Shown here in pieces: positions 34,273 to 41,931 of a DNA stretch of 64,000 nt. The stretch is from Streptomyces sp. FIT100. GTDB lineage: Bacteria > Actinomycetota > Actinomycetes > Streptomycetales > Streptomycetaceae. The position numbers were made by a program, and so were the translations under genes. The DNA lies in assembly GCF_024584805.1 (NCBI RefSeq), contig NZ_CP075715.1, forward strand, positions 6,543,526-6,607,525, given 5' to 3'. The notes beneath the pieces are model-generated. The model did not search any database, was not told where the DNA came from, and worked only from the letters and a program-made list of their open reading frames with translations. Numbering within the stretch: the first letter of the stretch is position 1; every line of letters starts with the position of its first letter.

Positions 34273-34495
34273 GGCTCGAACCTCCAGGGATCCGCTCACT
34301 TCAGCCTATGACGGACCGGCCGGGCGGCGCGGCGGACCAGCCGGAACGGCAAGAGAGTCGGCAAGCCATCCCGAACTGGGACGGAGCTCACATTCACCGA
34401 TCCTGGCACGCCTGTCACCTGGGCGCACGCGGCACCGCCCGCCATCAGGCGTGACGAGAGGGCGCACGGAGTCGCCGTGGCGGCGGACCGCCCAT

Positions 34496-34511
34496 TTGTG
34501 TAGTAGCGCAA
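34496..34511 (+). promoter_or_regulatory. TTGYRT-N4-GCGCAA site upstream of the leader-ABC-mgtC operon
   Basis: TTGTGTAGTAGCGCAA matches the pattern found at the arsR start (39908-39923) and upstream of kdp (41581-41596). The first six bases could serve as a -35, with CACACT 17 nt downstream as the -10. No other gene is seen in the 34273-34613 gap. Confidence 0.55.
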
Positions 34512-34613
34512 CAAACGCCACACTCATGGAGTCGGGCCGCCGCCTTCGGGCTGCGCGGCACGACTGCCCTCACGGCACCCCCTGTGAACGACACCTCACG
34601 GAAGGAGGCAGTC

Positions 34614-34661
34614 ATGGACGCCGAACCTCCCAGTGCCCGCTGCCTCCCCGGCAACCGCTGA
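34614..34661 (+). CDS. 15-codon leader peptide (MDAEPPSARCLPGNR)
   Basis: This tiny ORF has an excellent ribosome site, GAAGGAGG 5 nt upstream, and ends 268 bp before the ABC permease gene. It is acidic then proline-rich at its N-terminus (Asp2, Glu4, Pro5, Pro6) and has one Cys. A peptide of this kind is unlikely to act as a protein. Acidic/Pro-rich leaders such as mgtL of enteric bacteria sense low Mg2+ through ribosome destabilisation, and Cys-bearing leaders can sense amino-acid supply. Either mode would fit a regulatory leader; which one is inference. Confidence 0.65.
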   Translation: MDAEPPSARCLPGNR

Positions 34662-34728
34662 CGAATCCCTCGCTCGGTCCCCGTCCACGCCCGCCGGCAC
34701 GGACGGCTCCCGGAGGTGTCCGGTGGAG

Positions 34729-34747
34729 CCTGGCTGGATCAGCCAGG
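34729..34747 (+). promoter_or_regulatory. Leader hairpin between leader peptide and ABC permease
   Basis: CCTGGCTG-GAT-CAGCCAGG is a perfect 8-bp stem. GGTGTCC (34715) and GGACACC (34746) could form an alternative or extended pairing. From ~34760 to 34860 the sequence is a run of CCCGTAC-like repeats. Confidence 0.5.
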
Positions 34748-34929
34748 ACACCGCCGCCGCATGCCTTTCCCCGTACTTCCCGTACGCCTCGTACCTTCCC
34801 GTACGCCGCGTACTCCCGTACCCCCACACCGGCCCGCGTTCCCGGGCCCGCCCGCCACTGCCTCAGCCAAGGCCGGACCGGGCGGGTGCGGTGCCTCGGC
34901 TGCGACCGCTGTGGGCGGAGGTTCATGTG

Positions 34930-36687
34930 ATGTCGTTCAAGACGGACAGCGCAGCCCCGCGCACCACCCCCCTCACCGCCCGTACCGCTCCCCGCCGGCC
35001 ACGTATGCCGTGGGCGGACGTGGTGGTCGCCGCGGCGGTGCTCGTCCTGCTGTACGTGACGCTGCGGGTCGGCCAGGGGACCACGGTCTCCTTCACCCCC
35101 GACCAGGCCGCCCACGTCGACACCGATCCCTCGCGGCTCCCCTACGACGCCGCCCGCTCGCTGCTGCGGATGTTCGCCGCGCTCGCCGCCTCGATCGTCT
35201 TCACCTTCGTCTACGCCTACGCGGCGGCGAAGAGCCGGCGGCTGGAGCGGATCCTCATCCCGGCACTGGACATCCTCCAGTCGGTGCCCGTCCTCGGCTT
35301 CCTGACCGTGGCCGTGACCGGGTTCATCGCGCTGTTCCCCGGCTCGATGCTCGGCCTGGAGTTCGCGGCGATCTTCGCGATCTTCACCTCCCAGGCGTGG
35401 AACATGACCTTCGGGTTCTACTCCTCCCTCACCTCGCTGCCCCGCGAACTGGACGAGCTCTCCCGCTCGTTCGGATTCACCCGGTGGATGCGGTTCTGGA
35501 AGGTGGAGCTGCCCGCCGGCACGATCGGCCTGGTCTGGAACGGCATGATGAGCTTCGGCGGGGGCTGGTTCTTCCTCGTCGCCTCCGAGGCGATCAGCGT
35601 CAACAACCAGAACTACGCGCTCCCCGGCGTCGGTTCCTACGCCGGTGCCGCGATCGCGGACGGCGACCTCGGCAAGGTCGGCTGGGCCGTCCTCGCCATG
35701 GCCGTCATGGTGATCGGTGTGAACTTCCTCTTCTGGCGGCCGCTGACCGCCTGGGCGGAGCGGTTCAAGAACGAGCAGTCCGAGGCGAGCGAGGTCCAGA
35801 AGTCCGTGGTGCTGGACCTGCTGCGCCGCTCCCGCTGGCCGCGGCTGACCGGCCGCGCCCTGCGTCCCGCCGGACGCGCCCTCAACCGGGCGGGCCGGGT
35901 CCTCGGTATCGACGACCGTCCCCTGGCCGTGGACCGCAAGCGGCAGCGCACCGGCGACATCGTCTTCGCCGTCGTCGCGGGCGCGCTGATCCTGTGGGGC
36001 CTGGCCGACCTGGCCGGCTATCTCAACGCCCGTACCGGCCTCGGCGTGTTCGGCGAACCGCTGCTGCTCGGCCTGGTGACGCTCGCAAGGGTCGTCGTCC
36101 TGGTGGCCGTGGCCACGGTCGTCTGGGTGCCGATCGGCGTGAAGATCGGCTTCTCGCCGAAACTGACCAGGATCGCCCAGCCCGTCGTGCAGGTGCTCGC
36201 CAGCTTCCCCGCCAACTTCCTCTTCCCGCTGGCGGTCTGGTTCTTCCTCAAGACCGGGCTGTCGATCGACGTCGGCGGCATCCTGCTGATGGCGCTCGGT
36301 GCCCAGTGGTACATCCTCTTCAACACCATCGCCGGCGCCATGGCCGTCCCCACCGACCTGCGCGAGGCCATGGACGACCTGGGCGTACACGGCTGGCAGC
36401 GCTGGAAGCGGCTGATCATCCCCGGCATCTTCCCCGCGTACGTCACCGGCGGCATCACCGCGAGCGGCGGTGCCTGGAACGCCTCGATCGTCGCCGAGAT
36501 CGTCACCTTCGGCGGTACGACGCTCACCGCCACCGGCCTCGGCGCGTACATCGCCCAGGCCACCGAGGCCGGTGACTTCCCCAGGCTGCTGGCCGGCGTC
36601 GCGGTGATGAGCGTGTACGTCGTCGCCCTCAACCGCCTCGTCTGGCGCCGGCTGTACCGGCTCGCCGAGAGCCGCTACGCGCTCTGA
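34930..36687 (+). CDS. ABC transporter permease, two fused NitT/TauT-type domains
   Basis: A 585-residue membrane protein containing two binding-protein-dependent permease domains in one chain, at ~70-265 and ~370-575. Each has an EAA-type coupling loop (ELDELSRSFGFTRWMRFWKVELPAG and DLREAMDDLGVHGWQRWKRLIIPG). This duplication makes a complete permease dimer from one gene. Relatives import nitrate, sulfonates, bicarbonate or similar anions, but no substrate-binding protein gene is present here. Neighbouring mgtC and two corA genes raise the possibility of a cation-related role. GGAGG lies ~9 nt before the ATG; GTG at 34927 is an alternative start. Confidence 0.88.
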   Translation: MSFKTDSAAPRTTPLTARTAPRRPRMPWADVVVAAAVLVLLYVTLRVGQGTTVSFTPDQAAHVDTDPSRLPYDAARSLLRMFAALAASIVFTFVYAYAAAKSRRLERILIPALDILQSVPVLGFLTVAVTGFIALFPGSMLGLEFAAIFAIFTSQAWNMTFGFYSSLTSLPRELDELSRSFGFTRWMRFWKVELPAGTIGLVWNGMMSFGGGWFFLVASEAISVNNQNYALPGVGSYAGAAIADGDLGKVGWAVLAMAVMVIGVNFLFWRPLTAWAERFKNEQSEASEVQKSVVLDLLRRSRWPRLTGRALRPAGRALNRAGRVLGIDDRPLAVDRKRQRTGDIVFAVVAGALILWGLADLAGYLNARTGLGVFGEPLLLGLVTLARVVVLVAVATVVWVPIGVKIGFSPKLTRIAQPVVQVLASFPANFLFPLAVWFFLKTGLSIDVGGILLMALGAQWYILFNTIAGAMAVPTDLREAMDDLGVHGWQRWKRLIIPGIFPAYVTGGITASGGAWNASIVAEIVTFGGTTLTATGLGAYIAQATEAGDFPRLLAGVAVMSVYVVALNRLVWRRLYRLAESRYAL

Positions 36688-36775
36688 ACCCCGTACTTCC
36701 GAGCCCCGGTACCTCCGAGCCCAGGTACTTCCGAGCCCAGGTACTTCCGAGCTTCCGAGCCTTCGTACTTCTGAA
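36688..36775. repeat. 16-bp tandem repeat in the permease-ATPase gap
   Basis: Imperfect head-to-tail copies of GGTACTTCCGAGCCCA, breaking down into TTCCGAGC and CTTC units, fill the gap inside the operon. Confidence 0.75.
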
Positions 36776-36809
36776 CTTCCCTCCTTCCTTTCACGCCTTG
36801 GAGTCCGTC

Positions 36810-38273
36810 ATGGTGATGAACACGCTGCGCAACCTCCGCTCCACCCGCTCCCTCACGCACACCCTCCTCGCCCCCGGCGTCCCCGGCGCCTCCGGCGCCC
36901 CCGCGCGCCCGGCCGCGGACGGAGAGGTGCTGCTGGAGACGGCCGCTCTGACCAAGTCCTACGCCGGCGCCGACGGCGAACTGCCCGTCCTGTCCGGCAT
37001 CGACCTCCAGGTCCGCGCGGGCGAGGTCGTCGCCCTGCTGGGCAGGTCCGGCTCCGGCAAGTCCACGCTGCTGCGCTGCCTGGCCGGCCTCGTGCCCGCC
37101 AGCTCCGGCGACGTCACGTACCGAGGCGCCCCGCTGACCGGGGCCAACCCCGGCACCGCCATGGTCTTCCAGACCTTCGCCCTGCTGCCCTGGCTGACCG
37201 TGCAGCAGAACGTCGAACTCGGCCTGGAGGCCAAGGGCCTCTCCGCCGACGAGCGCGCCGAGGCCGCCCTGCGGGCCATCGACCTCATCGGGCTCGACGG
37301 CTTCGAGTCCGCGTACCCGAAGGAGCTCTCCGGCGGTATGCGCCAGCGCGTCGGCTTCGCCCGCGCGCTCGTCGTCGAGCCCGACGTCCTGCTGATGGAC
37401 GAGCCCTTCTCCGCCCTCGACGTCCTCACCGCGGAGAACCTGCGCGGCGAGCTGATGGAGCTGTGGGAGTCCGGCCAGTTCCCCACCCGCGCCATCGTGC
37501 TGGTCACCCACAACATCGAAGAGGCCGTGCTGATGGCCGACCGGATCGTGGTCCTCGGCTCGCGGCCCTACGGCACCATCCGCGAGACCATCGACGTCGG
37601 CCTGGAGCGGCCCCGGGACCGCAACGCGCCCGCGTTCGAGGAACTGGTCGACCGCGTCTACCGCACCATGACCGGCCGCGAGAAGGAGACGCGCACCCCC
37701 GGGCGCGGCGACGCGGTCGAGCCCGAGCGGCGCACCCCCGCCAACACCCCCCTCCCGCCGGCCGGAGTCGACGGACTCTCCGGACTGGCCGAGATGGTCG
37801 CCCACCGCGGCGGCAGCTGCGACCTGGCCGACCTCACCGACGAACTCGGCCTGGAGGTCGACGACATGCTGCCGCAGGTCGACGCCCTGGAACTGCTCGG
37901 CTTCGCCACGGTCGGCGGGGACGACCTGGTGCTCACCGAGGCAGGCACCGACTTCGCCCGCGCCGACGTCCAGCACTCCAAGACGATCTTCGCCGACGCC
38001 GCCATGGGCGCGCCGCTGGTGCGGCTGATCGTCGCCAGCCTGCGGCAGAACCCGAAGGGCACCCTGCGCGCCGGGTTCTTCCGCGACGTACTCGCCCACC
38101 ACTTCACCACCGAACAGGTCGCCCAGCAGCTGGAGACCGCCACGGACTGGGGCCGCTACGCCGAGCTGTACTCGTACGACGCCGAGCCGCAGGAGTACCG
38201 CCTCGACGAGTCCGGTACGAGCACCGGCACGGCGGCCGGAGCGAGCGCCCGTGCTGCGGGCCGGGAGGGCTGA
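36810..38273 (+). CDS. ABC transporter ATPase with C-terminal AAA-associated domain
   Basis: A 487-residue cytosolic protein. The N-terminal ~270 residues form a NitT/TauT-type ATPase with Walker A GRSGSGKST, the Q-loop, signature LSGGMRQR and Walker B VLLMDEPF, followed by THNIEEA. After a Pro-rich linker comes an AAA-associated winged-helix-like domain (~315-465; GLSGLAEMVAHRGGSCDLADLTDELGL). This accessory domain is typical of a subset of nitrate/sulfonate-like systems and probably regulates the transporter. The ATG at 36810 is preceded by TTGGAG. mgtC follows 3 bp after the stop. Confidence 0.9.
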   Translation: MVMNTLRNLRSTRSLTHTLLAPGVPGASGAPARPAADGEVLLETAALTKSYAGADGELPVLSGIDLQVRAGEVVALLGRSGSGKSTLLRCLAGLVPASSGDVTYRGAPLTGANPGTAMVFQTFALLPWLTVQQNVELGLEAKGLSADERAEAALRAIDLIGLDGFESAYPKELSGGMRQRVGFARALVVEPDVLLMDEPFSALDVLTAENLRGELMELWESGQFPTRAIVLVTHNIEEAVLMADRIVVLGSRPYGTIRETIDVGLERPRDRNAPAFEELVDRVYRTMTGREKETRTPGRGDAVEPERRTPANTPLPPAGVDGLSGLAEMVAHRGGSCDLADLTDELGLEVDDMLPQVDALELLGFATVGGDDLVLTEAGTDFARADVQHSKTIFADAAMGAPLVRLIVASLRQNPKGTLRAGFFRDVLAHHFTTEQVAQQLETATDWGRYAELYSYDAEPQEYRLDESGTSTGTAAGASARAAGREG

Positions 38274-38276
38274 GGC

Positions 38277-38960
38277 ATGACCATCGTCACCTTCGCCACC
38301 GGCGTCGGCACGGGGATGCTCGCCGGCGCGCTCATCGGCGTCGAGCGCCAGTGGCGCCAGCGTATGGCCGGGCTGCGCACGAACACCCTGGTCGCCACGG
38401 GCGCCGCGCTGTTCGTCCTGCTCTCGGGAGCCTTCGACGACTCCTCGCCCAGCCGGGTCGCCGCGCAGGTCGTCTCCGGCATCGGCTTCCTCGGCGCGGG
38501 CGTCATCATGCGCGACGGGCTCAATGTGACGGGCATCAACACCGCGGCGACGCTGTGGTGTTCGGCCGCGGTCGGCTGCCTGGCCGGAGCGGGACTGCCC
38601 CTGTACGCCCTCGCGGGCGCGGCGGCGATCGTCGGCGTCAACACCGCCCTGCGCCACCTCGCCCACGGCCTGGACCGCCAGCCCGGCTCCGGCGAGGAGG
38701 TCCCGACGCCGTACGCGGTCGAGGCCGTCGTCTCCGCCCGCGACGAGGCCCACGTCCGTACGCTGCTCGTCCAGTCGCTCTCCGGCTCCGCCGGACGGCT
38801 GCACGCGGTGGACTCCAGCGGCGGTCCCGAGGACGGCCAGGTCCGCATCCGCGCGGAGATCACCGCCGACGGCGCCGACAGCACGGCGGTCGAGACGGCG
38901 GTCGCCCGCATCAGCATGGAGCCCGCGGTCGCATCGGCGTCCTGGCGCCACGTGGCCTAG
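38277..38960 (+). CDS. mgtC: MgtC/SapB-family membrane protein
   Basis: A 227-residue protein with four to five N-terminal membrane segments and a C-terminal ACT-like domain (~140-225). Family hallmarks are GALIGVERQWRQRMAGLRTN, GIGFLGAGVIMR and VTGINTAATLWCSAAVG. MgtC proteins support growth in low Mg2+ and, in pathogens, inhibit the F-type ATP synthase; they are not themselves proven transporters. It starts 3 bp after the ATPase gene and is clearly co-transcribed. Its TAG stop lies in the CTAG end of an inserted element. Confidence 0.92.
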   Translation: MTIVTFATGVGTGMLAGALIGVERQWRQRMAGLRTNTLVATGAALFVLLSGAFDDSSPSRVAAQVVSGIGFLGAGVIMRDGLNVTGINTAATLWCSAAVGCLAGAGLPLYALAGAAAIVGVNTALRHLAHGLDRQPGSGEEVPTPYAVEAVVSARDEAHVRTLLVQSLSGSAGRLHAVDSSGGPEDGQVRIRAEITADGADSTAVETAVARISMEPAVASASWRHVA

Positions 38961-39170
38961 GCCGTGTCTGACGAATCCCGCCTGGTGCGCGGCGTCCGGC
39001 ACGCACTCCCCCGTAGCCCTTCGGGCACGGGAGGTGCCCCCACGCTGTGTTGTCGGAGTCATCCGAGTACGTCCAGTACGAGGATGATCCTCCGCCTTGC
39101 GATTGCACGCACCGGACGCCGCGCACCCCGCCCTGCGGGCGGACGGCGCCATGTGTCAGACACGACCTAG
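38957..39170. mobile_element. MITE-like non-coding element, copy 2
   Basis: A 214-bp element flanked by CTAG on both sides. Its inverted termini are CTAGGCCGTGTCTGAC and, on the other strand, CTAGGTCGTGTCTGAC. The interior matches copy 1 (2861-3070) in reverse orientation. No open frame of note. The left CTAG provides the mgtC stop codon. Confidence 0.8.
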
Positions 39171-39374
39171 GGGTGTCTTCGAAGTCCCCTCTGCCCGGTG
39201 GCGTCTGGCACGCTCCTCCAGAGCTCGCGCCAGGGGTCTGCCCCACCCCCGTGGCCCTTCGGGCACGGGAGGCGCCCCCAGCGAATGGACTCCGTCCTCC
39301 CCTTGCGATCGCACGCACCGGACCCCGTCGGGCCTGCCCTTCGGGCGGACGACGCTCCTTCGAAGACACTCCCC
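39170..39374. mobile_element. MITE-like element, related interior with different termini (copy 3)
   Basis: It abuts copy 2 directly. The ends are GGGGTGTCTTCGAAG (39170-39184) and CTTCGAAGACACTCCCC (39358-39374), an inverted pair unlike the TGTCTGAC ends. The interior shares the CCCTTCGGGCACGGGAGG and TTGCGATCGCACGCACCGGA segments with copy 2. It is therefore a sister subfamily or a chimera. The remaining 39375-39502 stretch carries a short GTCCGCCC/GGGCGGGC hairpin. Confidence 0.7.
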
Positions 39375-39502
39375 GGTGCTGTGGCCGGACGCCGCGAGCG
39401 ACTCGGCTGACCTGCCCGGTCACCGCACCAGGCGTACGGAACATGCACCGTCCGCCCGAAGGGCGGGCCCGGCGGCGTCCGGGGAACACCCCCCGGATGC
39501 CG

Positions 39503-39919
39503 CTACTCGGTCACCGGCCGGCGCCGCGGCCGGGGCGTGGCGCGTGCGGTCGCGCGCGCCTCCTGTGCGGCGGCCGTCGCGCCGCCCGGGGCCGCAGCCG
39601 TGCCGCCGGGCGCCGCGGAGTCACCGGCCGCCAGCATGGCCGTCTCCAGCAGCTCGCGGACACGGGTGCCGTCGGCGCGGTAGTAGATGCGGGTGCCTTC
39701 CCGGCGGGAGCTCACCAGACCGGCCGCGCGCAGCTTCGCCAGGTGCTGGGAGGTCGCGGCGACATGGGCGCCCAGCATCTCCGCCAGCGCGCTCACCGGC
39801 AGTTCGTCGTGGCTGAGGGCCCACAGCAGCCGGTAGCGGGACGGGTCGGCGATCGCCTTGAGGACCGCGACGGCCCGGTCGGCTGCGGCTGAGTCCCACG
39901 ACGTGACTTGCGCTCCCAT
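39503..39919 (-). CDS. ArsR/SmtB-type winged-helix regulator
   Basis: A 138-residue regulator. The ArsR winged helix spans ~15-95 (VLKAIADPSRYRLLWALSHDELPVSALAEML, HVAATSQHLAKLRAAGLVSSRREGTRIYY). The tail is Ala/Gly/Arg-rich and disordered. No clear metal-binding Cys pair is seen in the DNA-recognition helix, so the signal is unknown. The ATG at 39919 is preceded by TACGCT 6 nt upstream and no ribosome site, indicating a leaderless transcript. A putative operator overlaps the start codon, and the same motif lies before the ABC-mgtC and kdp operons. Confidence 0.85.
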   Translation of the reverse strand: MGAQVTSWDSAAADRAVAVLKAIADPSRYRLLWALSHDELPVSALAEMLGAHVAATSQHLAKLRAAGLVSSRREGTRIYYRADGTRVRELLETAMLAAGDSAAPGGTAAAPGGATAAAQEARATARATPRPRRRPVTE

Positions 39920-39923
39920 GCAA
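39908..39923 (-). promoter_or_regulatory. TTGCAT-N4-GCGCAA site over the arsR-type start codon
   Basis: On the minus strand TTGCATGGGAGCGCAA covers the ATG and lies next to the -10 (TACGCT), the expected place for an autorepressor. It is one of three such sites in the window. Confidence 0.6.
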
Positions 39924-40028
39924 GTAGCGTAACCGCCCGGGACCGGTGCGCGAGGGCAGGGCAAGGACCCCCGGAATCCACGGGGGATTCCGGGGGTCCG
40001 CCCGGCGGCGGCGCCGGGACGCCGTCCG

Positions 40029-40964
40029 TCAGCGCAGCCAGCCGCGGCGGCGGATGTACCAGAGGGGGATGAGCGCGGCGACCAGCGTCAGCAGGGTGGT
40101 GACGAGGAAGCCGTGCTCCCAGGAGAGCTCGGGCATGTCGGTGAAGTTCATGCCGTAGAAGGTGGCGATCAGTGTCGGGGGCAGGAAGACCGCCGTGATG
40201 ATCGTGAACACCTTGACGATCTGGTTCTGCTTCACGTCCAGCGAGGTCATGATCGACTGCTGGAGGTAGCGGACCTTGTCGTGCTCGTAACTGGCGTGGT
40301 CCTTCACCCCGTTGATGTCCGCGACGAGTACGTCGATCAGCACGGCGAGCTCCGGGTGCCGGGTGCCGGCCTCGGCGCGCAGGTGGCGGGCGGCGCGGGC
40401 GAGCATCAGCTGGGACTCCTGGGAGCGCGAGACGATCTCCTCGGCGGAGTTCATCCGAGTGATGGTGTCCTGCATGTCGCTGACACCGATGTCGGTGCCG
40501 TGCTCGTCGTAGCCCTGGGTGGCGAGTGTGATCTCGTCGCTCATGTCCTCCAGGGCGTCGCTGGCGTGCTCGATGACCCGCTCCTGCGCCTCGTTGAGGG
40601 CGTACAGCAGCGCGTACATCACGCCGTGTGCGCTCTCAGCGAGGTGCGGAAGGCGACGCATCCGGGCCAGGGCCTTGTCGAACGGGGCGAAGTGGGCCCG
40701 GGGCTGGAGCGTGACGAGCACGTCGTCGCCGAGCGCGAGGACGAGCCGCTCGCGGCGGATGGTGTCGCCGCTGCGGATGTTGACGGCGACCGGCAGGTAG
40801 ACGAACCTGTCGGTCTCCCACACCCGGTTGCCCGCGGTGCCGAAGTCGACGCCGGTGAGCTTGCGGGCCTCGGCCGCGGCCTCCTGGTCGCCGACGGCGA
40901 CCTGGACCCAGCGCCGGCGCAGGCCGGCGACGTCGTGGGCGGCCGTGAGGATCTGGTTGGTCAT
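40029..40964 (-). CDS. CorA-family divalent-cation channel, second paralogue
   Basis: A 311-residue CorA-type protein, shorter than the first and without the N-terminal extension. The helical stalk spans ~130-250, and the two C-terminal membrane segments contain FYGMNF and the loop MPELSW, ending in a basic tail (YIRRRGWLR). AAGGAGGGG precedes the ATG. A 61-residue single-span protein gene lies 29 bp upstream on the same strand. With the 33091 gene this makes two CorA channels within 8 kb. Confidence 0.92.
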   Translation of the reverse strand: MTNQILTAAHDVAGLRRRWVQVAVGDQEAAAEARKLTGVDFGTAGNRVWETDRFVYLPVAVNIRSGDTIRRERLVLALGDDVLVTLQPRAHFAPFDKALARMRRLPHLAESAHGVMYALLYALNEAQERVIEHASDALEDMSDEITLATQGYDEHGTDIGVSDMQDTITRMNSAEEIVSRSQESQLMLARAARHLRAEAGTRHPELAVLIDVLVADINGVKDHASYEHDKVRYLQQSIMTSLDVKQNQIVKVFTIITAVFLPPTLIATFYGMNFTDMPELSWEHGFLVTTLLTLVAALIPLWYIRRRGWLR

Positions 40965-40993
40965 GGTGCCCCTCCTTGAAGACGCTCGGAAGT

Positions 40994-41179
40994 TCAGGGG
41001 TTGTAGGGGGAGGTGGACGAGGAGCCCGCGGGGGCGGGCGGCGGCTCCGGTGCGCCGTAGTGGACGACGAGGAGTCCGGCGCAGATGAACAGGTACAGGG
41101 CGATGGTGAAGACGATCGCCTGGCGCTCCAGATTGGGCCGCTTGGTCCTGGCGGCGGCGGACTTGGTGAGCATGACCAT
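40994..41179 (-). CDS. Small single-span membrane protein upstream of the second corA
   Basis: A 61-residue protein with a basic N-terminus (TKSAAARTKRPNLERQ), one hydrophobic segment (~21-40, AIVFTIALYLFICAGLLVV) and a Pro/Ser-rich end. Function unknown. It is probably transcribed with corA. AGGGG lies 11 nt upstream of the ATG; an ATG two codons later is an alternative. Confidence 0.65.
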   Translation of the reverse strand: MVMLTKSAAARTKRPNLERQAIVFTIALYLFICAGLLVVHYGAPEPPPAPAGSSSTSPYNP

Positions 41180-41229
41180 GGAGGACACCCCTCGGGTGAT
41201 GTGCTGAATGCTGACAGGGGAGGGCGGCC

Positions 41230-41345
41230 CGTCCCCGAAACGCAGGCGCGCGGGCACCAGGCGGGCAGGTATGCGTGCAGGCACCGGGCGCGCAGGTATG
41301 CGGGAGCGCATGTAGGCATGCAGGCACGCGCGGACCACACGGCAC
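41230..41345. repeat. Degenerate GCAGGCACG/GGTATGCG repeats
   Basis: Short imperfect direct repeats (GGCAGGTATGCG, GCAGGCACCGG, CGGCACGCACGGCACG) fill part of the 41180-41847 gap between the corA-side genes and kdp. The rest of the gap holds the sites at 41581 and 41741. Confidence 0.6.
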
Positions 41346-41580
41346 GCACGGCACGCACCGACGCCGTGAACGGCGCCGCGTGAATCGGTCAGACGCGGCG
41401 GAGCGCGGCCGGACGCGCGGTCTCACGCGGGGCCGGACTGTGGCCAGGACTGCTGGTGTCCATGTCCGCCCCCTCTCAAGCCGGGCGCGGGGTGCGTCCC
41501 GCGCGGGATCCAATAGCCCGGCACCGCGACGGCCGGTGCAACAGGGCAGCCGGCGCGGACCGGGCCGAGCGAGACCATGC

Positions 41581-41596
41581 TTGCATATTTGCGCAA
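41581..41596 (+). promoter_or_regulatory. TTGCAT-N4-GCGCAA site upstream of kdp
   Basis: TTGCATATTTGCGCAA is the best-conserved of the three sites and is embedded in a longer inverted repeat (GCTTG at 41579, CAAGC at 41597). It is 267 bp upstream of the first kdp-side ORF and faces the divergent corA transcript as well. Confidence 0.6.
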
Positions 41597-41740
41597 CAAG
41601 CGGCAAACCCGTGCGCAGCCTGCGCCGAAACCCGCCAGGGGCCGCGCTGAACAGCGCAGACACGCCGTCTGAGGTCCTGGTGGCGAGGTCCGGCGCCCTG
41701 TTTCCGCCGCCGCGCGGCCGTCCGCGTACGAGATGCGTCA

Positions 41741-41761
41741 ATACGGCCCTGCGGTCCGTAT
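41741..41761 (+). promoter_or_regulatory. Inverted repeat in the kdp promoter region
   Basis: ATACGG and CCGTAT are separated by 9 nt, 87 bp before the first small ORF. This could be a KdpE site, which is inference from position only. Confidence 0.35.
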
Positions 41762-41847
41762 GGGAGGCGTTAACGCGCGCCGTGTCGTGGCCGAAAAGCT
41801 GTTTCCTCGAATCGTCCGAGTATCCGAATCTCTTCCAGGAGCTCACG

Positions 41848-41931
41848 ATGGCCGACCTGGCCTTCGTCGTCACCACGATCGCGGTCTTCGCGCTGGTGGC
41901 TCTCGCCGCCAAGGGGGTGGCGAAGCTGTGA
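41848..41931 (+). CDS. 27-residue membrane peptide preceding kdpF
   Basis: A small ORF with AGGAG 6 nt upstream, encoding MADLAFVVTTIAVFALVALA plus a short basic end (AKGVAKL), that is, one membrane segment. Its stop overlaps the kdpF GTG start (GTGA). It may be an additional KdpF-like stabilising peptide of the K+ pump. No characterised homologue was recognised. Confidence 0.65.
   Translation: MADLAFVVTTIAVFALVALAAKGVAKL

Noticed and set aside
34750..34860. Riboswitch (M-box or similar) in the ABC operon leader
   Set aside because: No recognisable conserved core; the stretch is mainly CCCGTAC repeats. Only the leader ORF and a simple hairpin are supported.
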